Shown here: piece after piece, positions 54,820 to 62,621 of the stretch
Numbering within the stretch: the stretch's first letter is position 1
Layout: each line of letters starts with the position of its first letter
Origin: Bacterioplanoides sp. SCSIO 12839
GTDB lineage: Bacteria > Pseudomonadota > Gammaproteobacteria > Pseudomonadales > Oceanobacteraceae
Length of the DNA: 64,000 nt
Direction of reading: 5' to 3'
NCBI RefSeq assembly: GCF_024397975.1
Contig: NZ_CP073745.1
Coordinates: 2,630,501-2,694,500 of the forward strand
Position numbers and translations under genes: made by a program
Notes under the pieces: model-generated
The model's input: the letters and a program-made list of their open reading frames with translations, nothing else
Database searches by the model: none
Told to the model about the DNA's origin: nothing

Positions 54820-55833
54820 TTACCAGTTAACAAACTTCATGCCTTCACAAAACGGTCGACCTTGATGAACTTGTGTGATCTGGCCATCTCGCATTGAGCG
54901 GCGAAAAATCCGACAATCTTCACTGGTGCTGTAATACAAAAAGCCTGTTTCAGGACTCACCGACAACCCCACCGGGTCTTTTAACAGGCCTGGCACAATC
55001 ACTTCATACCCGGCCTCAAGATTATTCAGATCTACCCGGCCAATAAATCCGGCTGGCAATGTTTCGCCAATAAATTCGTTACCTTCACCACGATCAGTGA
55101 AATACAAATGCCGGTTGATGTGATCAATATCGATTTCCAGCAACATACCTTGCTGATAAGTCACAATCCGACTGGCTTGTTCGGCCAAATTGGCAGGAGT
55201 AATTATATGCTCTGCATTAACCGAAGCGCGCCATATGGTATTGGTAAACCGATCAGTCCAGTAAAACTGCTCGTGGGATTCATCAACCGCCACGCCAACA
55301 AACTGGTGCTGATTTTCAGGAAGGCTGGTGAAATCGACTAACACTTCAAGCTCAGAGGCTTTTTTAATACCTGCCATCGGAACGCGGTAGATACGTCGCC
55401 CTTCTCTGTCGGCAAAATAAACTTGCTGATTCACTTTATCCAATGCCAGTTGCTTGGGAGTCCGTATTCCCAGGCCATCGGGCACGACATACGTGAGATT
55501 GGTCAATTCCCCCTTCTCGATGTCGGCACTCATCAGGTTGCCGTTACCGTCATCCATCAACCTCATATTGGTGAAATAAATGCGCTTATTTTCTTTATCA
55601 ATTGCAACAGCATCAGGACTGAATGGATTAAACAGAATTTTTTTGGCGGGGGCACTGCCATCTGCAGCACCGGCATAAAGCCCCCCAATAACCGGAGAGG
55701 CATTGACCCAGTATAAAACCGGGCCGGAGTGATCAAACTGACCAAAAGAAAACGCACCTCTTGCCATCATACCCGCCAGAACGGCAACAATAACAACGAT
55801 CACAAACAACAGGGCATACACTAGTTTTTTCAT
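54820..55833 (-). CDS. Membrane-anchored beta-propeller protein
   Basis: The 337-residue protein has an N-terminal membrane helix (about 5-25) and then repeated blades of the YWTD/NHL-like kind: DAVAIDKENKRIYFTN, KQLALDKVNQQVYFADREGRRIYRV, VGVAVDESHEQFYWTDRFTNTIWRA, IDIDHINRHLYFTDRGEG, GLSVSPETGFLYYSTSEDCRIFRR. About six blades are visible. It probably sits in the periplasm, tethered to the inner membrane; function unknown. AAGGTGAG precedes the ATG. The desaturase gene is 36 bases upstream on the same strand, so they may be co-transcribed. Confidence 0.8.
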   Translation of the reverse strand: MKKLVYALLFVIVVIVAVLAGMMARGAFSFGQFDHSGPVLYWVNASPVIGGLYAGAADGSAPAKKILFNPFSPDAVAIDKENKRIYFTNMRLMDDGNGNLMSADIEKGELTNLTYVVPDGLGIRTPKQLALDKVNQQVYFADREGRRIYRVPMAGIKKASELEVLVDFTSLPENQHQFVGVAVDESHEQFYWTDRFTNTIWRASVNAEHIITPANLAEQASRIVTYQQGMLLEIDIDHINRHLYFTDRGEGNEFIGETLPAGFIGRVDLNNLEAGYEVIVPGLLKDPVGLSVSPETGFLYYSTSEDCRIFRRSMRDGQITQVHQGRPFCEGMKFVNW

Positions 55834-55869
55834 TCAGACTCACCTTGAATAAGCTGAGCTGAACCCCGT

Positions 55870-57015
55870 TCAGCTCGCCGGTAGAGTACCGCTCGACTGC
55901 TGTTTTTTATCCGGCAGTGAGTAACGCAGCACCCGCTTCACAACGGTCAGATATTGATGCCCAAATGATCCGGTGTTGTAAGGTATGTGGTACTTATCAC
56001 ACACCTGCTGAACACGCTCAGCCATCCATACATAATGGCGCGCCGGAACATCCGGGAACAAATGATGTTCAATCTGACAGCTCAGGTGACCCGTTAATAT
56101 ATGGAACCAACGCGCACCTTCCAGGTTGGACGATCCCAGAATCTGGCGATAATACCATTGGCCGCGGGTTTCATCTTTGCAGTCATTTTCGTCAAAGGTG
56201 TGAACCTCTTCGGTGAAATGACCACAAAAAATAATGGTGGAAGTCCACAGGTTTCGCGCCAGGTTAGCAATAACGTTGCCCAATAAAATCCATCCGGCAA
56301 TGGCCAGGCCAAACGGCAACACTAACAAGGGAAAGAAAATATAGTCCTTAAACACCTGCTTGTTAATTTTACTGAAGAAGTCTTTTTTCAGCTGTGTCCG
56401 ACTGATCGGCAAGTGGCTTTCGCTGCGGCGTTTGCCAAAGAAAATACGCTCAGCCGCCAGTTCGTGATACGCCACACCCCATTGAAACAATAAACTCAGG
56501 TTCAGGTAGGTAAAAAACTGATACAGGTTTTTGGGGCGCCAGGGAATATCGTCACTTAAACGTAACAAGCCATAACCAAAGTCACGGTCTTTGCCGATGA
56601 TATTGGTGTAAGTGTGGTGTTCATGGTTGTGATAACGCTTCCAGGAATCACTGTCGGCGGCGATATCCCAGTTAAAGTGACGGGAATTGATATGCGGGTC
56701 ATTCATCCAGTCGTATTGACCGTGCATTACGTTATGGCCAATTTCCATATTATCGAGGATTTTCGCCAACGATAATAACGCCACTCCTAAGCCCCAAACT
56801 GCCCACCACAGCGAATTAAAGGGTGGCACAAATCCAAGCACCATCAATACACGACCAGCAATTTCGCAGCCTCGCTGTACTCGTATCACATTGCGGATAT
56901 AGTCGGCATCTTTCTGACCACGCCGGGCCAGTGCTTCATCACGGATTTCATCCAGCTCCTGCTGAAATGCATTTAAGGTTGCCTCATCCGGGCGCTGTTC
57001 AAATGAAGTTGTCAT
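55870..57015 (-). CDS. Acyl-CoA/fatty acid desaturase (DesB-like)
   Basis: The 381-residue membrane protein has the three histidine boxes HNVMH (94-98), HNHEHH (about 129-134) and QIEHH near residue 320, and hydrophobic pairs at about 52-85 and 218-255. It is the di-iron desaturase type that takes electrons from the ferredoxin-reductase encoded immediately upstream, as in the DesB-DesC pair of Pseudomonas. It would introduce a cis double bond into acyl chains to adjust membrane fluidity. AAGGA lies 9 bases before the ATG. No DesT-like TetR gene is adjacent. Confidence 0.9.
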   Translation of the reverse strand: MTTSFEQRPDEATLNAFQQELDEIRDEALARRGQKDADYIRNVIRVQRGCEIAGRVLMVLGFVPPFNSLWWAVWGLGVALLSLAKILDNMEIGHNVMHGQYDWMNDPHINSRHFNWDIAADSDSWKRYHNHEHHTYTNIIGKDRDFGYGLLRLSDDIPWRPKNLYQFFTYLNLSLLFQWGVAYHELAAERIFFGKRRSESHLPISRTQLKKDFFSKINKQVFKDYIFFPLLVLPFGLAIAGWILLGNVIANLARNLWTSTIIFCGHFTEEVHTFDENDCKDETRGQWYYRQILGSSNLEGARWFHILTGHLSCQIEHHLFPDVPARHYVWMAERVQQVCDKYHIPYNTGSFGHQYLTVVKRVLRYSLPDKKQQSSGTLPAS

Positions 57016-57033
57016 AGTGAGAATTCCTTAAAA

Positions 57034-58212
57034 TTATAAATCCAGCGCCACATCCGTGACGGGCACAGAGACACATAATTGAATTTCCTGAGGGCCGGTA
57101 TCCGAATACTGCTGGGTCTTGGTGTTGTACACCACGCCACTTTGCTTTTTGCAGATACACTGGTGGCATACCCCGATACGACAGCCACTGACCGGCTTAA
57201 GATCCGCCTCTTCTGCCAGTTCCAGCAGAGACTTAGGGTGCTCTGAATCACTCAATAGCTGTACCGAAGACGTGGTACAGGACACATGCTGCTGACCTTC
57301 AACACCGTCTACCTGATCAATCGGGGCCGCACCGAAATATTCGAAAGCAATACGCTCAGCGGCAATACCAGCTAGCTCGGCCTCCTGCCTGGCCAACTGA
57401 ATCATCGGCGTTGGCCCACAAATCATGACCTGAAGTTCTGGGTTCAGAATATCCACGGGCAAGTCACTGAAATGCTGAGCCTGGATAAAACCCACCTGCT
57501 CGCCATTCATCAGTGATAAGGACACATGCTTCTGTTCTTTCAACAAACGCTCAAACTCATGACGAAATAGAAACTGTTCGTCATTACGAGCGTAATACAT
57601 TAAATGCACCGGGCGGGATTCACCCGTTGCCTGCAGCTGCTGCAACATTGACCGGAACGGAGTGATACCACTGCCACCGGCAATCATCAGAACCGGGGCG
57701 CCATTGCCTTTTTCAGCGGCTATATGCTCCAGTGTAAAGTCACCAAACGGCGCTGAAATATTTGCCAACCCTCCCTGTACAAAATGCTGTTGTAACCACG
57801 GAGTGATGGCTCCCTGATCCTGTACACGAATGGTGAGTTCAATCAGGCCGGTTTTGCGGAAATATTCCGGTGATGACGAGATGCTGAAGGTACGATGGCT
57901 ACGAACCCCGTCTTTTTCAGTGATCAGCTCAATGTGCTGGCCGGCCAGAAAGCGCTCTTTAACCCAGCCTTTTTGTGGCCGAATCACCAGAGTAAAAACA
58001 TCGTCAGTCTCATTACGTGATGTCAGGATGGTGGCACGGCTATACACACTGCTCCAGTTAGGTACCAGCATTTGCATCAGCGGTTCGAAATAATAAGAAA
58101 AACGCTTATCCTGAGTCAGGCTTTCTGCCAGCCAGCTCCAGGCTTTGCTCTCACGTACTCTTTCCATAAGTGATAATGACTGGCGGCTTCTGCCATCGAT
58201 CAGTGTCGTCAT
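57034..58212 (-). CDS. Ferredoxin reductase with fused [2Fe-2S] domain (DesC-like)
   Basis: The 392-residue protein has an FAD domain (RTFSISSSP), an NAD domain (IAGGSGITPFRSML and CGPTPM) and a C-terminal plant-type ferredoxin (about 305-392) with CRIGVCHQC and a fourth Cys in QLCVS. It moves electrons from NAD(P)H to the desaturase encoded 18 bases downstream. ATG 58212 (MTTLIDGRSRQS) is chosen over ATG 58236 because GGA lies 7 bases ahead. The N-terminal ~60 residues are an extra helical region. Confidence 0.9.
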   Translation of the reverse strand: MTTLIDGRSRQSLSLMERVRESKAWSWLAESLTQDKRFSYYFEPLMQMLVPNWSSVYSRATILTSRNETDDVFTLVIRPQKGWVKERFLAGQHIELITEKDGVRSHRTFSISSSPEYFRKTGLIELTIRVQDQGAITPWLQQHFVQGGLANISAPFGDFTLEHIAAEKGNGAPVLMIAGGSGITPFRSMLQQLQATGESRPVHLMYYARNDEQFLFRHEFERLLKEQKHVSLSLMNGEQVGFIQAQHFSDLPVDILNPELQVMICGPTPMIQLARQEAELAGIAAERIAFEYFGAAPIDQVDGVEGQQHVSCTTSSVQLLSDSEHPKSLLELAEEADLKPVSGCRIGVCHQCICKKQSGVVYNTKTQQYSDTGPQEIQLCVSVPVTDVALDL

Positions 58213-58622
58213 AATAATCCAGCGGTTGGTGAACAATCGTTATTGTTAAATTATGTATCACTTTGTACCTTTCTGTGATCCTTAAGTCCAATGGCGCCCT
58301 GCCATTTCACTGATCTGGCCATTCAACCAACCGGATACCATGTAAGTAAACACCAACCTGAAAGGCCACAGCGCTCAACACCTTAACCTGATGATCGTTG
58401 CAGCTTTGTCATTAACAGCACACCTATTAATTCCCATAGGGAAATAATGTCTTGCATAAAACTCCTGCGCATTGGCACCACTCAGCCTGAATCGGTCAGT
58501 TAAAGCCACAATCCATGATTTGATAACTTTTAACAGGCAAGCTGGCTCGCAATCATGCTCAGCTGGGATATACTCGCGCCTTAACGAATATTCATTTACC
58601 ACTCAATTAGCAGGGATAAACA
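58213..58622. other. Divergent intergenic region (desaturase pair and YiaW-like gene)
   Basis: About 410 bases without a convincing gene. The left end holds the inverted repeat at 58232-58247 near the expected reductase promoter. The right end is AT-rich, with TATACT at 58569-58574 as a possible -10 box for the YiaW-like gene but no clear -35. A short minus-strand frame at 58375-58602 has no coding character. Confidence 0.55.
58232..58247. promoter_or_regulatory. Inverted repeat upstream of the ferredoxin reductase gene
   Basis: AACAAT-CGTT-ATTGTT is a perfect 6-4-6 inverted repeat 20 bases upstream of the chosen start on the minus strand. It could be an operator for a fatty-acid-responsive repressor, by position only. 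Confidence 0.35.
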
Positions 58623-58973
58623 ATGACCACAGGATTTGAGTGGGTGGCACTCGCCATCCTTCTGTTAGGCATCACCATGGTGATTTATGCATTAGTCTGG
58701 CTCCATGGCATTCCTCATCACATTGCCGAAAACAACGATCACCCGCATAAATCTGCAATTCATGTTGCTTGCTGGCTGAGTGTTTTCACCTTACATGCGT
58801 TATGGCCGCTGGTGTATCTGTGGGCCATTTTGCCGGAGAAACGTTTACAAGTAGACGTAAACCGCAGTGACGATGGCCTGGCTGAGCGCATCGAAAAACT
58901 GGAAGCTCAGCTGGCACAAACTCAATCAGCTGACTCACAGCAACAACAACCATTACAACAACAGGGAAGCTAA
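58623..58973 (+). CDS. YiaW-like inner-membrane protein (DUF3302)
   Basis: The 116-residue protein has two membrane helices (about 7-28 and 45-68) and a conserved block HPHKSAIHVACWLSVFTLHALWPLVYLWA that matches the E. coli YiaW family. The C-terminus is a Glu/Gln-rich helix (IEKLEAQLAQTQSADSQQQQ). It is followed 3 bases later by an HlyD-type gene, as in the yiaW-yiaV pair, so the two act together. AGGGA lies before the ATG. Confidence 0.85.
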   Translation: MTTGFEWVALAILLLGITMVIYALVWLHGIPHHIAENNDHPHKSAIHVACWLSVFTLHALWPLVYLWAILPEKRLQVDVNRSDDGLAERIEKLEAQLAQTQSADSQQQQPLQQQGS

Positions 58974-58976
58974 ACC

Positions 58977-59924
58977 ATGCTTGAGTTAATTACTGCCATT
59001 TATGGCCTTGGCTGCTGGTTGTTATTTAAAAAATTCCGTTTGATTCCAATCAATGATTACACCGTAGTGACCGCAGTTCTGGTGCCGATTGTGGTCTACT
59101 TTTTTGGTTTCTTACTGCTGAACATGCACGCACCAGTGGCCAAGGATGTACGCTTAACCGCACCGGTAACGCCAATTATTGCGCTGGTTCAGGGTCACGT
59201 CAGTGAAGTGGTTGCCGAACCCAACACCCCGCTGAAAAAAGGCGATGTGTTACTCAAAATTGATGACACGTTATACCGCTCTCGCTTAGAGCAGGTTCAG
59301 GCCCAGCTTGAACTGGCCAAAATTCGCCTGGATCAGGCCACCAAACTTGCCAAGCGTAACGCCGGTACTGAATTTGACCGCCAGGGCGCAGAAGCGGAAG
59401 TTGAACGTTTAATGGCAGCCGTTGATGAAGCGGAATTTAACCTGGCTAACTGCACCATTGTGGCTCCGGCCGATGGCATGGTGACACAGGAGCTGGTCAG
59501 ACCGGGCCAATTTGTCATGCCCATGGCTTTCAGCCAGCTGATGATTTTTGTTCATAATGAACAATCCTGGTTAGGATCATTCCCGCAACAAGCTTTACAG
59601 GGAATGGCGAACGGAGAAGCGGCTGAGTTGGCTATTACTGCAGCACCGGGCCATGTGTTTTCTGCACAAGTTGAACGTGTTGTTCCGGCGATGGGCGAAG
59701 GCATGGTCGCCGCCAGTGGCCAGCCAATCAAAGGGGCTTATGATCGGGCACCAGGCCGTGTTCTGGTCATGATTAAAATGACCGATGAACGTGCAGCTGA
59801 TCTGAAACTGCCGGTGGGTACTGATGCCATGGCAACAATTTTCACCACCGACCGCCACTTATTGAATCTGGTTCGTGGTTTGATTATGCGCATTAAAAGC
59901 TGGGAGAACTGGATTTTCCACTAG
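58977..59924 (+). CDS. HlyD-family membrane fusion protein (YiaV-like)
   Basis: The 315-residue protein has an N-terminal membrane helix (about 5-15 and 33-50) and the membrane-fusion layout: a biotinyl-lipoyl half (TPIIALVQGHVSEVVAEPNTPLKKGDVLLKID), an antiparallel coiled-coil hairpin (about 95-160), and the second half NCTIVAPADGMVTQELVRPGQFV, then a beta-barrel domain. Such proteins connect inner-membrane pumps to outer-membrane channels. It is shorter than E. coli YiaV because the hairpin is short. No transporter gene is adjacent. Confidence 0.88.
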   Translation: MLELITAIYGLGCWLLFKKFRLIPINDYTVVTAVLVPIVVYFFGFLLLNMHAPVAKDVRLTAPVTPIIALVQGHVSEVVAEPNTPLKKGDVLLKIDDTLYRSRLEQVQAQLELAKIRLDQATKLAKRNAGTEFDRQGAEAEVERLMAAVDEAEFNLANCTIVAPADGMVTQELVRPGQFVMPMAFSQLMIFVHNEQSWLGSFPQQALQGMANGEAAELAITAAPGHVFSAQVERVVPAMGEGMVAASGQPIKGAYDRAPGRVLVMIKMTDERAADLKLPVGTDAMATIFTTDRHLLNLVRGLIMRIKSWENWIFH

Positions 59925-59992
59925 GGCCTGTTAACAAACCCTAACACTTGGCAGCAATTCATAAGGCCTGCTTTTTTAACAATTTGATAAGT

Positions 59993-60020
59993 GTCACTCA
60001 GTTTTTCTCAATTGAGTGAC
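59993..60020 (+). other. Hairpin between the HlyD-like and fructosamine-kinase-like genes
   Basis: GTCACTCA and TGAGTGAC form a perfect 8-bp stem with a 12-base loop, 69 bases after the HlyD stop and 38 bases before the next start. No T-run follows. It may be a 3' end of the first transcript or a leader element of the second. Confidence 0.4.
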
Positions 60021-60058
60021 TTACACTGATCAGGCTGTTAGAAAGCGAGGCCTTTTTT

Positions 60059-60997
60059 ATGAATGCATCGGCTGCACATCAATACATCCCTCAGGATGAT
60101 AATGACCAGATCGTGCTGGAAATACTGCAACATGCAGTGAAGTATCAGAATTTATTTCCACAATCCGTGGAGATTAAAGGTTACAACCTTCAGAGCCACT
60201 CCGGTCAGACACAAATTACCGTGCAAACGGCAGCGGGTGCTTATTTTATTAAATGCCGTTCGTTGGAAAGCCACCTTCAGAGCCTCGCCGAGCAACGCTG
60301 TTTAAAAGCGCTGATGCAAAGCAATACGCTCGCGACCTGCGCTCCTTTAGCCGCCTCAACCATCAGCAGCGACACCCAGCAAATAAGTTATCTGATCCTG
60401 CAACACCTGCCACTGGCCGTTCATGGCGACTGGTTCAGTGCCGGGCAGCAGCTGGCACAAATGCATCAGCATGAATCCGAACAAGGCTATGGCTTTGGCT
60501 GTACCACCTATTGCGGTGATACACCACAGGACAATAACTGGAATACCAACTGGGCTGACTTTTTTATCCAGCAGCGATTGATGCCACTAATTAATCAGCT
60601 TGAGCAACAACACATTCGCTTCAGCAACAGCGAGCCATGCTTGCAAAAATGTCAGCAGATTTTATCCGAACACCAGCCTGCAGCGGCTTTGCTTCATGGT
60701 GATTTATGGTCGGGAAATGTCGGTTTTAATCCGGATAAATCACTGGCCTATCCGATGGTGTTTGACCCGGCCAGTTATTATGGTGACGGCGAAACCGACC
60801 TGGCGATGACGGAGTTATTCGGCCGTTTTCCGAAGAAGTTTTATCAGGGTTACCACAGCGTGATTGCCGCAGACTCAGGGTATGAGATGCGGCGTCCTAT
60901 TTATCAGCTGTATCACATTCTTAATCATGCTTTGCTGTTTGGTGAGCATTACATTGATCAGGCAGAACAGCTGATGCAGGAAATTTTATTTCACTAA
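60059..60997 (+). CDS. Fructosamine kinase-family protein
   Basis: The 312-residue protein has the phosphotransferase fold: a nucleotide-binding N-lobe (about 35-120) and the catalytic core LLHGDLWSGNVGF (HGDxxxxN) followed by VFDPASYYGDGETDLAMTELFGRF (the metal-binding DP). This is the fructosamine/ketosamine-3-kinase family, which phosphorylates glycated amines for their repair. GAGG lies 8 bases before the ATG. Its end overlaps the convergent isochorismatase-like gene by 12 bases. Confidence 0.9.
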   Translation: MNASAAHQYIPQDDNDQIVLEILQHAVKYQNLFPQSVEIKGYNLQSHSGQTQITVQTAAGAYFIKCRSLESHLQSLAEQRCLKALMQSNTLATCAPLAASTISSDTQQISYLILQHLPLAVHGDWFSAGQQLAQMHQHESEQGYGFGCTTYCGDTPQDNNWNTNWADFFIQQRLMPLINQLEQQHIRFSNSEPCLQKCQQILSEHQPAAALLHGDLWSGNVGFNPDKSLAYPMVFDPASYYGDGETDLAMTELFGRFPKKFYQGYHSVIAADSGYEMRRPIYQLYHILNHALLFGEHYIDQAEQLMQEILFH

Positions 60998-61519
60998 CCG
61001 TATCAGCTCCGGAAACACATCACCTTCAGCAATTTCCTGAAGTTCAAACAGGGCCATTTCGACAGACGTCAGACTGGCCCCCAGAGACTGCATTTTTGCG
61101 ATAGCCAGCGCTCTGTTTTCTTCAGAGCGTGAACTCACCGCATCCGTCACCAATTGCACATCGTATTTTTGAGACAACAAATCAGACACCGTCTGATAAA
61201 CACATATATGCGCTTCAATACCAGCCACTAACCAGCTACTGCGCTTATGAGATTGAATTGTTTGAACTATTTTTTCGTTTTTTAAACCGGAAAAGGTATT
61301 TTTTTCCAGCGCCTGACCCGGTAATAAATCAATGATTTCATCCCGGGTGGCTCCCAGCTTAGCAGGCAGTTGCTCCATCCAGACGATCGGAATATCCATC
61401 AGCTGAGCACCGGCAATTAATACTCTCAGGCGCTCGAACAAGCCTTGATAATCGACCATTTGCTCAGCCAATTTACCCTGAACGTCCACCAGAATCAGGC
61501 CGGTATTGTGTTTATTCAT
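60986..61519 (-). CDS. Isochorismatase-family cysteine hydrolase
   Basis: The 177-residue protein fits the isochorismatase-like hydrolase fold with the catalytic triad Asp12 (LVDVQG), Lys73 (EKNTFSG) and Cys106 (GIEAHICVYQT). Members hydrolyse isochorismate, nicotinamide or peroxyureidoacrylate-type substrates; the substrate here is unknown. Its ATG directly follows the stop codon of the Dyp peroxidase (TAAATG), so the two are co-translated. Confidence 0.88.
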   Translation of the reverse strand: MNKHNTGLILVDVQGKLAEQMVDYQGLFERLRVLIAGAQLMDIPIVWMEQLPAKLGATRDEIIDLLPGQALEKNTFSGLKNEKIVQTIQSHKRSSWLVAGIEAHICVYQTVSDLLSQKYDVQLVTDAVSSRSEENRALAIAKMQSLGASLTSVEMALFELQEIAEGDVFPELIRLVK

Positions 61520-62437
61520 TTACGGATTCTCTTTTAATAGCTGCAGCAGATCTGCCTGGGCTGGCATAAACCAATAAGAACCGCTCAGCGGCTCAGAGAA
61601 CGCCATCAGGTGATCACTGATACCATCCGCCGTTGCACCCACCATACGTTCAAGCTGGATCTGAATACGCCGCACCTCACTGGCAAAACATAAAAAGTAC
61701 AAGCCTTTATCGTCTGCATTCTGATAATACGGTGTACTGCGACGATAAATTTTCATCGCTATGCCATCCACTTTGACATCGGTACGGCTGACGTGTGAAT
61801 CCGCTGGCATGGCATCACCTTCCAGCTCAATATCATCCTGCTTGGTACGGCCAATCACAGCTTCCTGCTGCTTTACCGTCAGTTTGCGGAACGATTCAAG
61901 ATCATGACGCCACTTCTGTGAAAACACATAACAACCGCCCGCACCCGGCATACCGGATGGGATTTGTGCCGCCGCAATACGCTTTTCTTCTTTCGGGTTC
62001 GCCGTACCATCAACAAACCCGGTTAAGTCGCGCGAAGCCTGATTCTTAAAACCGCTGACATCTAATGTGATACTGGCGACCTCAGCCAATTGCTGCTGAA
62101 CCTGTAACGCAGCGGCCATCACTTCACCGCGGTCTTCGCCATGCAACCAGAAAAACACATCAGCCTGAGTCGCTGGCATCACATGTTTGGCCGCCACTTC
62201 GGCAAAAGGAACCAATTCAGCAGGACGCCATTGCGGCTGCAAACGGTCCCAGGCCTGAGCGCCAAAAGCCACGCCAACATAACAATCCGCAACCGGAATT
62301 AATGCCTGAGCAATGGTTCGCTTTACCGCATCGGCATCGACATTGGGAAGCAGTTGATATTCAAGGTAGTGAGCATGGATACCCGGCTCACGATACAAGC
62401 CCGCCTGAGCCGCGGGCAGTACACTGGTGTTTGTCAT
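61520..62437 (-). CDS. Dyp-type haem peroxidase
   Basis: The 305-residue protein has the DyP signature GFVDGTANP (catalytic Asp143) and a haem-proximal His (about 215, in SHVSRTD) with a downstream Arg (YRRSTPY). Cytoplasmic, no signal peptide. DyP peroxidases oxidise dyes and other aromatics with H2O2. It is directly upstream of, and coupled to, the isochorismatase-like hydrolase. Confidence 0.93.
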   Translation of the reverse strand: MTNTSVLPAAQAGLYREPGIHAHYLEYQLLPNVDADAVKRTIAQALIPVADCYVGVAFGAQAWDRLQPQWRPAELVPFAEVAAKHVMPATQADVFFWLHGEDRGEVMAAALQVQQQLAEVASITLDVSGFKNQASRDLTGFVDGTANPKEEKRIAAAQIPSGMPGAGGCYVFSQKWRHDLESFRKLTVKQQEAVIGRTKQDDIELEGDAMPADSHVSRTDVKVDGIAMKIYRRSTPYYQNADDKGLYFLCFASEVRRIQIQLERMVGATADGISDHLMAFSEPLSGSYWFMPAQADLLQLLKENP

Positions 62438-62576
62438 TATCTGTATCTCTCATCATCACAACCTCTAGTGTTGACGAAAATACGACAAATGTGAATCTCC
62501 CGGGCCTCTTGAGTCGATGAGATCGGGAGAAGATTGAGTTGTTAAACGATATAAATCAACGTTGTTAAAGCCTTAG

Positions 62577-62621
62577 AACGCCAGCCTCAACAATGCCAGT
62601 CTTAACAACGCCAGTTTTAAC
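62577..62621 (-). repeat. Three 15-base tandem repeats at the dld 3' end
   Basis: Plus-strand units AACGCCAGCCTCAAC, AATGCCAGTCTTAAC and AACGCCAGTTTTAAC (62577-62591, 62592-62606, 62607-62621) repeat with few changes. The dld stop codon (62617-62619) lies in the last unit, and each unit carries a stop codon in the same frame. Confidence 0.8.

Noticed and set aside
58375-58602. Minus-strand open frame of 75 codons
   Set aside because: No ribosome site, no motif, atypical composition. It is in the divergent intergenic region.
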